From contig SGPL01000662.1 in NCBI GenBank assembly GCA_004802705.1, positions 1-16,373 of the forward strand: a stretch of 16,373 nt of DNA, given 5' to 3'. The notes beneath the pieces are model-generated. The model was not told where the DNA came from. It did not search any database and worked only from the letters and a program-made list of their open reading frames with translations. This document shows, piece by piece, positions 1 through 8,145 of this stretch (position 1 is the first letter of the stretch; each line of letters starts with the position of its first letter). A program made the translations under genes and the position numbers. The stretch comes from Bondarzewia mesenterica. Taxonomy: Eukaryota; Basidiomycota; Agaricomycetes; Russulales; Bondarzewiaceae.

Positions 1-339
1 CCACCCTTACCTTCCCATGGGGCGCGACCCGCATCCGTCACGCGCATGGGCCTCGTTGCTGACACCAGAGGCGACTCCGCGCCCGATCCACGTCCATGAT
101 GGGCATTGGAGGGAAGCAAATCAGACTAAATCTGATATGGGTGAGTTCGGGCACGACATCGGCTCCGCCGCAATGCCTGCTAGCAGCCAAGGAGCTTCAT
201 CCTCCAATGGAGAACATGCCCATGCTCAGCAGCAGAGAGAGGTACAAGACCTCGCAAAAAAAAATCACTACATCAGAGGCGCGCGTCTACGAGGGAGCCC
301 TCGCAGGACCACCACTCCCCCGACTTTGTAGCGAAGTCG

Positions 340-684
340 ATGGGAGGTCTTAAGACCCAGCCACCTCAGGCAGCCACGGCACCCAAGAGGAAGGCGAGGT
401 CAAGCGGGCGGACAAAGGCGACGAAGCGGTGGCCATGCCCTCACCCAGGCTGCAAGAAGGAGAACGGGGCGCAGGTCGACTTCGGAACCTTCAGCGATCT
501 GAAGCGGCACTGGAGGACGGCGAGAGCGCACGCGCCGGTCCCAGCGTACTCGTGCCAGTATCCGCGGTGCTCGGGGAAATTCACTCGCCAGGACAGTTAC
601 AAGACCCATATGAAGCGTCACGAGCGAGACGACTTCCTTGCTTGGCTTCGGGAGGTGCCAGATATCGGAGTGTTTGGGGTTTGA
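340..684 (+). CDS. Small C2H2 zinc-finger protein
   Basis: The 114-aa frame starts with a basic, Pro/Ala/Lys-rich stretch (residues 4-30) and then carries two C2H2-like fingers. Finger 2 is textbook: C72-x4-C77-x12-H90-x3-H94. Finger 1 has C33, C38, L54 and H57, but its last His is H64, six residues on, which is looser than the usual 3-5. Such proteins normally bind nucleic acid in the nucleus; no target can be read here. The ATG at 340 may not be the true start. The same frame is open to the left back to about 256, and the frame before an A9 tract (256-264) has an ATG at 207 whose peptide resembles the start of the decayed copy near 1800. A full-length protein of about 158 aa would need one base less in that tract. 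No intron is needed. The family is clear; whether this copy works is uncertain. Confidence 0.6.
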   Translation: MGGLKTQPPQAATAPKRKARSSGRTKATKRWPCPHPGCKKENGAQVDFGTFSDLKRHWRTARAHAPVPAYSCQYPRCSGKFTRQDSYKTHMKRHERDDFLAWLREVPDIGVFGV

Positions 685-1769
685 CGAGTGCGCGGGTTCA
701 TCGAGGAGCGATCGGTAAACGATGGGGTACTATGATCACGGTAGTCTGTGACTCACCTGAGGACACATCATTCATCCCCATCTCTCTCTTATTCTTGCTT
801 AATGCTATTTCTCGTGTCTCATTGATTCCTGCGCTGACGCCCCCAGCTCGCTCGCGCTTATCTGATTTCGCATCCTTCATCTCACGTCCCTCGTCACGTA
901 CGATTCCTACTCTTTTAGACGTGGGTAACATAGCCGGATTGAACTTTCCTAACCTTGTCCATACGGTACATAATTCGGCCAGTACTTACTCGCTGCTGAG
1001 CCGGCGCTGTTGTGATTTGCTACTCTTGAATGCACTGCTATGATACAATTATCAAGATGATGATGCTCACCTTTCGAGGATGGTGCTTCAACGTAGCTCG
1101 TAGTTTAATATAAACATGAAGCGATGTCGCCGCTGTAGAGTACCTGGGGAAACGAGAGATTGATGAAAGATACAGATGGCGATCGCATTCCTTCTCAAAT
1201 TCTCAATCCGATTTGGCTTGATGCCCGACTTGGTCGTTCGTCCTCACGCTTGAGTACGAGTCTTGACAAAGACTTTGACTTCACAGCACTAGTATATTCA
1301 TAGAAATTCTTCAAACTCAAGCATGCCAGGAAATTTTTGTGAGGGTACAGTAGCGATCGCAACGTTCTCAGTACTCGTTCTTTACATTTATTTCTCCATT
1401 CGCAGCAGTCGGGTGAGATTCAGACAGCTTACTCTTCCAACTTGTCGCGTTGCAGACCTTTGAATCCATCAATACCTCTCGTACCACCGTTCCGTCATGG
1501 CCCACCACTGCGCATCTACTCCAAAGTGCTAACATAAATTGGATGAAACAGCGTCTAGTTCCATGCAACGCAGGGAGGTTGGAATACAGGGATGTCTCCT
1601 TTACGTTGACGACGGCTGAATGGCTGCAAAAATTACAAGGCATGTGTCCTTGGCCAAAGAGCCAGTGCCATAAGCTTGAACACCATTGATAAGGCTCGAC
1701 AGCAGAAGTGAATCTGAATACGACATCGACTCGGCTGCGACGACTGGTGGGTCGGCGATGTCGAGATTC
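685..1769. other. No supported gene
   Basis: Open frames exist on both strands (for example 1778-1368 on the minus strand, 136 codons), but none shows a recognisable motif, convincing splice structure or a homologous copy in the window. GCGATCGC occurs at about 1181 and 1353. I see no RNA gene or repeat. Confidence 0.4.
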
Positions 1770-2195
1770 AGTAGCCAAGAAAATCCATCCTGGGGGTGGA
1801 AATCATGGGCACGCTCATGCTCGGTGGCGGAGCGAGGTATAAGACCTCACCAGAAACGACATCACATCAGAGGCACACGCCTACGCGGAAGTCCTCGCAG
1901 GACCACACTCCCCCGACTTTGTAACGAAGTCGGTGGGAGGTCGTATCACCCAGCCACCTCAAGCTGCTACAGCACGCAAGAGGAAGGCGAGACCGCGAGT
2001 ACAGCGACGAAGAGGTGGGCACGTTTCCACCCGGCCTGAAAAAAGAGGTAGAACGAGGAGCAGGACTCAAGCACAGCACTGGAGAATGATCGAAGTGTAT
2101 GGTTCCTGCGCTTGTCCCTCATCCCAATTGCTCGGTAGAGTTTATTCACCTGCAGACTTAAAGAAAACATGTGGAACTTCACGAGGCCGGCCATG
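1770..2195 (+). pseudogene. Decayed copy of the C2H2 zinc-finger gene
   Basis: This stretch aligns over its length with about 180-620. The best-preserved part is 1833-1990, opposite 240-395, where the encoded peptides share blocks such as RYKTS, SQDH and TQPPQAATA. The finger region has collapsed. The segment matching finger 1 keeps only W....HP with stop codons at the Cys position. Finger 2 survives as C-P-H-P-N-C (about 2115-2130) and D-L-K-K-H-V-E-L-H (about 2155-2185), but these lie in different frames, separated by at least one indel in the A-run near 2160-2168. Several frameshifts and stops make this a pseudogene. Its 5' half is less damaged than that of the first copy and supports a start around ATG 1806. 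The copies are diverged well beyond sequencing error, so the duplication is old. Confidence 0.6.
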
Positions 2196-2798
2196 CCAGT
2201 CGTCGAGCATAGCGAGAGTCATGTCGAAATCAAGAAGGATAGGAAGGAAGAGGATTGAGGCAGCGAAGTGCGCGCCGTGCGCGCCCAGGATTAAGAGGGA
2301 AGAGAAAAGATCATACATTGTTCAGTCAGGGGAAAAAACGCATCAGCTGGTCTCAGGTTTTTCGTCGATTGTCTCTTTCGTGTGAGGTCGTCGCCGGGGT
2401 TCTCAGTCGTTGTTTCCAAAACGTTCACCAATGTACCAATGTAGTAAAAATGTGTACGCTCACCTTCCACAAGCGCTTACCGTACAGATACACTGCGAGA
2501 TATCGCGACTCCCCCACTCGAACCTTGGAAACCACGACGGGCCAGGCGCTTTTTGCTATGCCGATGTGGATGATGCTCTCGACCTTGCTTTCTTTCCACG
2601 TCTGCATGCCCAGATACCAAGTGTGGTGGCAGCCATTGGCGATCACAGCGGGAAATCGAGGGAAATCAGTATATATGGAACCAGGCGAACTTGAAAATCA
2701 CTGTGAGTCAAACATAAGCTTGGACAACGACGAAAAGGTTACTGGTCTTGTGGAAATTAATTCCATTCGGGACGCATCGCGGATTTTCTGTTTTCCAG
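2196..2798. other. No firm gene; possible minus-strand coding remnant
   Basis: The plus-strand frames here lack recognisable features. On the minus strand, about 2700 down to 2450 reads through roughly 75 codons with a natural-looking composition (for example VESIIHIGIAKSAW and ESRYLAVYL), followed by donor-like GTAAGC/GTGAGC. It lies downstream of the stop-containing frame at 3437-2799 on the same strand and could be another exon of that dead gene. I do not recognise a family. Confidence 0.2.
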
Positions 2799-3437
2799 TC
2801 AGAAAATGTCTAAGTTAGTCTTTCTGCGCACAATATTGGTGGTCGTGCGTGTCAAGTCGTGCCGCCATGAGTGGCGGCGGGCCGCCCGCCATTGAGGCCA
2901 ACCGGCCAACCTCGTTGCTGACATAACCATTTTATCTAGTCTTGCGCGCCACTCGCCGACTCGCTGAGCGAGCAACTTCAATGAACAAAAGATAAGCAGG
3001 GCGGTCTCAAAAGGGTCTTTCAACTTGACAACTGCACAGGTTTCTGACGCAGCATGCCATGCATCCTTTGTGGTACGACGAAAGATCTGGACTTCATCGT
3101 ACTCATTCAGGTAGTCTTCGCCCCAAGTGACATTCTCGAGGAATCAGGATAAGTTCCATGCCACAACTTCCTGGACGCCCTGGCCATCAATTTTGTTCCA
3201 CATGGACATATCCATATTTCGCCAACCGTTGTATCCTTCTATGTCGCTCACGCACCGAGACGTTGACGAATTCGCATCGGCCACCTAGTCGTCCTTGTGC
3301 TGGGTCCGAATTGTCTCCTTCAATGCGCCTTTGGTGCACTCTCTTGTGGCACGATCTTTGCCATCACATAGCTCGAATCGGTCGGTGTTCCCAAAACAAA
3401 TAGTATATTTGACATACCCGGAAGGGCAAAAATTTAC
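2799..3437 (-). pseudogene. Unrecognised decayed gene with two in-frame stops
   Basis: One minus-strand frame runs for about 213 codons from 3437 to 2799 and is interrupted only by TAG (complement of 3285-3287) and TGA (complement of 3144-3146). The peptides on both sides look like real protein: FGNTDRFELCDGKDRATREC upstream, WRNMDMSMWNKIDGQGVQEV between the stops, and ENVTWGEDYLNEYDEVQIFR downstream. Far more stops would be expected in a random frame of this length. I do not recognise the family, see no signal peptide or catalytic motif, and cannot fix either end. The last 50 or so codons (below about 2950) look less protein-like and may be non-coding. An alternative is an active gene in which the stops fall in introns, but no good GT/AG pairs bracket them. 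Confidence 0.35.
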
Positions 3438-3952
3438 TCATCCGGTGGCTAATTCAGAACCCTCTCTCAGCCCTTTGCCAACCCTCTGTCAGGGTCCACA
3501 GAAATACCACGGCACAGGGATGGCCGAAAAAGGCTTGTAGAGGGACTCGGCGGCCTCCGGTCAGGGTATGGTCATGTCAGCCCTGTGTCAGGGTTTAACT
3601 ATTCCGGTTGTGTAAGCCAAGGATTGCTCGCTTCGCTCGCAATAATCAAAGACTAGGGGAGCGCCGACCGTGTCGGCAGCGAACCTTGCTTGCGGGTTTT
3701 TAGCATACTCCATTGTGCGGAGGGGAGTTTTTTTTGTAGAGTCGGAAAATGTAGACACGTAAAACAGTTATAATTTTACAATATAGGTGACTGCAAATTT
3801 GTAAAATACAGCAAATAACGTGAAGGAAGATGAATGGGATTGTTGTTGGGCGTCGGATGTAGCTAAACCACGTAGACGTCGTATACATACGTCTGGTTTT
3901 GAAGCGGTGATTAGTTGGTTTGAAGGAAAGTTGTTGACTGCTTACGATTTCT
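3438..3952. other. Non-coding stretch with short repeats and hairpins
   Basis: GTCAGGGT-type octamers recur at about 3488, 3561 and 3589. A perfect 6-bp stem GCCGAC-CGT-GTCGGC lies at about 3663-3677. The motif GCTCGC occurs twice around TTC at about 3627. The stretch from about 3710 to 3960 is AT-rich. No convincing gene is visible on either strand. The repeats could be remains of a transposable element, but no boundaries can be drawn. Confidence 0.3.
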
Positions 3953-4483
3953 TTAGCAGTGGCATAGTGGCATCGTCGCGATGAAGCCGTTGTGGTCTTC
4001 AATACAATTATTGAGTGTCCAGATGGGTGTGAGGGGAATGCTTAACACAGAACGACTGTCTTCTGTGTAGGTCGCTACGGAGACTAAGGGGAATGGAATG
4101 TGTGTTGTGTTCAGGACGAGAGGTGAATACATATCGAACGCCGCTGTGGTCTCCATCGTGGTAGGAATCTGCACCCTTCTGCACCATTGCATGGTGTCAT
4201 TGGTAACGCCTCGTATCCGCGTTCTTCGTATTTGATTCGCAGCTGATCGCGAGTGTTGGGTACTGTCGGTGATTGGTTGTCCATGTATCCAAAGCAATCG
4301 TGTGGAGTTACAAGATTTAAACCAAAGGCCCATTGATGCAGAGATGGATCGGACTGTTTCTGGTATCAATGTGTTGACGAAAGATGCAGGATTTGCCTGA
4401 TAAAGCGGACAGTCAGCGAAAGCGTATTCTACTGTCAAGCGTTGTGAAATGAAAGAAATGTAACGCGCTAATGTGTTTACCAC
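3953..4483 (-). pseudogene. Possible relic of a NACHT-type NTPase N-terminus
   Basis: The 176-codon minus-strand frame contains, at about 4277-4300, the peptide RLLWIHG preceded by a W-containing helix-like stretch (GLWFKSCNST). Basidiomycete NACHT NTPases commonly read xWLxxxxSxRxLWLHGxAGxGKS at this point. Here the residues after HG are QPITDST, so the Walker A glycine and lysine are missing and no NTPase activity would be expected. Downstream, neither a Walker B motif nor repeats can be recognised. The frame also runs through the short repeat at 4045-4087. This is weak, motif-level resemblance only; a chance frame is a real alternative. Confidence 0.2.
4045..4087 (+). repeat. Short hairpin repeat, second copy at 15851-15895
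   Basis: The segment has ACACAGAA and TTCTGTGT arms around an 8-nt loop, followed by AGGTC and ending GGAGACTAA. The region at 15851-15895 matches it with few differences in the same orientation; across the hairpin itself there is one mismatch in 24 bases. In the second copy it forms the end of a putative transposon, so this is probably a relic end of a related element. No partner inverted repeat is visible to its left. Confidence 0.6.
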
Positions 4484-5090
4484 TATTTGTTTTGTGCAAA
4501 AAGCTTACGTACAGTTCCGGGACGTGATAGACCTTGCAAGCAAGGTAATCAGATCTCGACCACAACCACAATGTTAACCAACTCGTCAAGGTCGTCTCTT
4601 GATAAAAAAAAATCTCTCCAGCCGTTAAGTTGCAATGGAAACTGAGATCTGGTTTGTTTGAATCTTAGCAGATGTTCTGAGGCCGCCTTTCAGCACATAC
4701 ACATCTCGTCATCCAATGTCCACGTCCACGTTTCAACTTTCAAAGCAGAACTCACGGCGAATTCCCCTCATCTCGCGAGTTGGACCATAAATATGCTTAC
4801 CGGCACTACCGGCCACTTCACCGTGCTCAAATATCGAGGCACAACTCAGCTGTCCACACTGACGCATCAAGCTCGTGCCTCGGAATGTTGACAACCGGCG
4901 CGATGTCATCGACAACTCGATTGAAACGCTTCTTACAAAGCCAGCATGGTGCAATTGTCCAGAGCACAAAATTTGGTGTGTAAGGTGTGTATGTACGTCA
5001 GTCTATCCTCGGGGGACCTTACTAATTCACTGCACTCCCCGACGCTCCTCGAGGCTCGCGAACGATGCTTGATCGTAAACGCATACAGCC
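4484..5090. other. Upstream region of the reductase gene; no supported gene
   Basis: Open frames overlap on both strands (for example 4969-4733 minus and 4780-4983 plus) with no recognisable motif. A perfect palindrome with 7-bp arms (ACCTTGC-AA-GCAAGGT) lies at 4531-4546. The region next to 5090 is the likely promoter of the reductase gene. Confidence 0.35.
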
Positions 5091-5095
5091 ACCGT

Positions 5096-5103
5096 TATAA
5101 AAG
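5096..5103 (+). promoter_or_regulatory. TATA box of the reductase gene
   Basis: TATAAAAG lies 79 bp upstream of the ATG at 5182. The pyrimidine-rich tract CAAATTTTTCACTTTTC follows, as is usual near basidiomycete transcription starts. Confidence 0.6.
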
Positions 5104-5181
5104 AGGCTGCAGTATGCCCTCCGCCTGCGGCACATTACCGTTCCGATTGACAAATTTTTCACTTTTCGACAATCTCCGCCC

Positions 5182-6615
5182 ATGTCTTTCGAGATTCCCT
5201 TAACTCAGCAAGCACTCATTCTGCAGGCTGATCGTACATTGGCCGTAGTGGCTGTTCCGGTTCCCAAACCTGGTCCTGGTCAAATTCTTGTCCAAGTCAC
5301 AGTTGGAGCGCAAAACCCAACCGACTGTATGTCCTGTGTTCCACATCCAAACAACGTCCTCAATGCCATTCGTGTCATTCGCTAATGTCACCCGCGTCGC
5401 AGGGAAGGCCCTCAAAGACGGCCGCGTCAACCCCGGATATGGTTTGGGCCATGACTTTGCTGGCCGAGTAGTGTTGCTGGGCGAAGGCGTCACGAACGTT
5501 GCTGTTGGCGAACGAGTACGTACTCAATCCTCATGCAACCACCGCCGTCGGACAGTGCTGATGACCTACTAACCTTGTAGGTTGCAGGTTTCGTTTTACC
5601 ATCGAGGAGCAACACCATGGGGGCATTCCGCGAATACACAGTCGTCGGCGCGCATCCACTCCTGAAGATCCCCGACGTCGTGCACGACGAGGAGGCAGCG
5701 ACGCTTCCGGTCGCGAGCACGACCGCCGCGCTCGGTTTACGCCATATCGCCGACTTCCCGCGGAGTGCGCCACTTGACCATACCATTCTCGTCTGGGGCG
5801 GATCTTGTGTGTATCATCTCCCGTTCAATACATTTTCTCTTTTCATCCAAGCTCCTCAATATATCGTTTAGCATCCGTCGGCTTATATGCCATCCAGCTC
5901 GCTCGCACGATCAATCTGCGAGTCATCGCCACCGCGTCTCCGCATAACCATGCGCTCGTCCGGGCGCACGGCGCCGACGTCGTAATCGACTACCACGCGC
6001 CCGACGTGGTCGAGCAAGTCGTGCGCGCCACCGGACGGCGTGGCGGCGTGGACTATGTCTTTGATGCGATCTCTGAAGATGAGAGCGTCGAGCCCGCGAG
6101 CAGGTGTTTGAAGCGGGACGGGCCGAGGAAGGCGGCAGTGGTGCTAGTGCCCCACGAGAAGCAACGGGACCCATCGGTCGAGTACCATCTGGTCATCGCG
6201 CCGTCGCTCCTTGGCGGACAGACTAACCTGGGCAGCATATTCATCCCCGTGAGTTCAAGTTTACCCCATCTTTAAATCGTCGAGAAATGTCTTCGGCATA
6301 TTAAAACGTTTTTTTTTTCTTGCGTAGAATGACGAGAGGAATTTGCGTTTTGCGAACGAGTTTTACGCGCTTGCCGCCGACTGGCTGCGCGAAGGACGAC
6401 TGAAGGCAAATCCGTACACCGTGCGCCCTGGAGGTCTGACGGCCATCCAGGAGGGACTGAAGCTCATGCAGGATGGCAAGGTACGTGTCGGGCGAGGAAT
6501 TTATCTTAATTGACTGTTCCGTACGCTTACTCGTCTGCGTATCTCCGTCCTTGTTTCGAAGGTCTCGGGCGAGAAGTTCGTGTATAGGATCAGTGAGACG
6601 CCTTCTAGCGTGTGA
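5182..6615 (+). CDS. Medium-chain dehydrogenase/reductase, enoyl-reductase-like
   Basis: The gene has six exons: 5182-5326, 5403-5515, 5581-5806, 5872-6248, 6328-6480 and 6562-6615. All five introns have GT-AG ends, and the spliced frame gives 355 aa, the usual length for the family. The N-terminal GroES-like part contains NPTDWK (45-50, joined across intron 1) and GHDFAG (64-69). The Rossmann part contains GGSSSVG (159-165, joined across intron 3), the NADPH-binding glycine motif. A VIDYHAP-type stretch follows, then a C-terminal GGLTAIQEGL region and the ending SGEKFVYRI. Catalytic zinc ligands are not seen, so it belongs to the zinc-independent quinone/enoyl-reductase-like branch, often annotated as zinc-binding dehydrogenase or TOXD-like in fungi. 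It probably reduces a C=C bond with NADPH in the cytosol; the substrate is unknown. A truncated copy lies at 10917-11264. The reading frame is intact. Confidence 0.9.
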
Positions 6616-7165
6616 CACAATCCACTAGAGTTCGCGGGTGGTGATCCAGGTTTTGCGAAGTGCGTAAGGGGTGGGTCACCCGTTACGGCCTGTACTATAT
6701 GTTGCGTTTGTGAGCTCAGACCGATGAGGAATCATTCAGCCGATTACCCTGGGAATTTCAGAATGCCCCCCCCCCTTCCTTTTTGACTCTTCCATGGATT
6801 CACTGGTGCGCATGCTTGACTTTTCTCTGTCTATTGTGCTTCTAGGGCAGCCTCATGTCAACAGTGTGAAGAGATAGAGAATTCGCTCTATATATACTGT
6901 ACTCTCAACCTTTCATCAGTGGTCGCTAAGCTCAATCCTTCTAGATCCATTGACCAAGTAGTAGCTGTAGTGTGAAGTTTAAGACTCCTGGCAGCGTTTC
7001 GAGACCTGTATTTGGGGAAGACGTTCACACAGCGCCTCGGGCGATCGAAACAGAAGGTTCGAAAGCGCTGGCAAGGTGTCATGGCACTAAAAGGTGTACG
7101 TACGCACGACGGGTAGTTCTTCACGCTCTGTCGCTAGACCTGATTCTGACGGATTTCTTTTTAGG
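6045..7165 (+). repeat. Segmental duplication block A, copy 1
   Basis: From late exon 4 of the reductase through its 3' flank, this block matches 10917-11800. Identity is high in intron 5 (about 4 differences in 81 bases) and in the flank up to about 6880, and lower beyond. The flank between 6616 and 8145 contains no recognised gene. One patch at about 7004-7093 keeps a readable frame in both copies (YLGKTFTQRLGRSKQK here). A C10 run lies at about 6766-6775. Confidence 0.85.
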
Positions 7166-7183
7166 GTGTCAATGCCGTCTGGT

Positions 7184-7659
7184 CTAAGACTTCCCGGACT
7201 TCAGAGCACTCCCAAAATCCACAAAAAAAATAATCGAGGCTTGGCGTCGGAGGAAAAAACTTCACCTCGGAACGCCAAAAAAATTGTCTCATTGCAAGCC
7301 AAGCGTTGTGGTGAGGTCGCGGTCGCGGGTCCGTTAATCTCAGGCTAGTGCAACACAGGTGCGGTTCCTCACACGAGGAGGCATTTTTTTTTCCCTTTCT
7401 CTCCCGTGTGTTCAACTTGAATATTTGAATCTTGATCACGGTTGCATTCCCACCTTATCAGATAGGTCATGTACCTTCGTGACATCCTGAAACCGCGTGC
7501 ACGTATTGATCCGAGCCCTCAGTTCATACATCCGTGCAGAGGAATTCAAAAGGTCTGTAGATATTTTTCGCAAGCTTGATTTACAATAAGTGATTTACAG
7601 ATTTGGGGGACTGGCCTGCTAGATCCGACCGACCGACCGATTGACCGATTGACCAGTTC

Positions 7660-7694
<35 letters not shown>

Positions 7695-7838
7695 GCCGCC
7701 GCATCTGCCATTCCACTGCATTCGACGTCCATTCATCATCGATCATCGCGTCTGTCACTGTCTCCGTGGAGTTTGGCAACCAGATATCCATCAAAGGGCT
7801 AGCTTTGTCCCGAGTCAATACAATCATCGGTGTTGTAT
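7184..7838 (+). repeat. Segmental duplication block B, copy 1
   Basis: This block matches about 13228-13797, starting at GGACTTCAGAGCACTCC and ending in GGTGTYGTAT. Both copies hold the GAGGAGGCATTTT region and an ATCAGATAG site. No gene is recognised. In copy 1 it lies directly downstream of block A and next to the FTR1 3' end; in copy 2 it is separated from block A by about 1.4 kb. Confidence 0.85.
7626..7693 (+). repeat. GACC/GATT repeats and (ATC)11 microsatellite
   Basis: Tetranucleotide GACC/GATT units (about 7626-7654) are followed by eleven ATC units (7661-7693). The duplicated block at about 13660-13716 keeps the GACC-rich part and only three ATC units. Confidence 0.9.
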
Positions 7839-8145
7839 TCATTCGATGATTTCTAGATCAAAGTCTCCAAAGGTGGTAAGTGCATCAGTATTTCGTTTGG
7901 GTATATGGATGACTGGGGGGGTGGGTAGGCCGCGTAAAGGTAGGTAAGGCACTTGGACGAGTAGCGGGAGGGGAGAGATATACACATCATGGAAGATCAT
8001 CATGAATCTCGGGGGGCGGCGTCGCACATGGAACAAGAAAGCAAGAAAAGAAAAGAAAAACAGACCGACAGAACAATCTCACGAGAACGGAACTAACGTA
8101 ACACCAAAATAAACTCATGAAACTTCCTTCCAGGGCATTCCCGTT
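7839..8145 (-). other. FTR1 3' flank / likely 3'UTR
   Basis: This runs from just after the FTR1 stop codon to the point where the duplicated copy has a deletion. No gene is seen. It would carry the 3'UTR and poly(A) signals of the minus-strand FTR1 gene. A low-complexity AAGAAAAG tract lies at about 8040-8060. Confidence 0.45.

Noticed and set aside
1368..1778. 136-codon minus-strand frame
   Set aside because: No family resemblance, and an overlapping plus-strand frame is equally open; probably chance.
3620..3660. Helitron 3' end (GCTCGCTTCGCTCGC followed by CTAG)
   Set aside because: The arms are mainly direct rather than inverted repeats, the stem is at most 5 bp, and CTAG is not followed by T.
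4531..4546. ACCTTGC/GCAAGGT palindrome as a regulatory site
   Set aside because: It is far from any supported start, and no known site matches; palindromes of this size can occur by chance in 16 kb.
4966..4976. CAAAATTTGG near 4970 as another end of the mobile element
   Set aside because: Only ten bases match, with no further inverted-repeat or hairpin sequence around it.
6640..6700. Riboswitch or structured RNA in the reductase 3' flank
   Set aside because: GGGTGGGTCACCC forms only a short stem. Conservation with 11300-11340 is explained by the duplication.
7444..7465. ATCAGATAG near 7458 as a further iron-response element
   Set aside because: It has one deviation from ATCWGATAA and lies downstream of FTR1 with no promoter nearby; present in both duplicates by descent.
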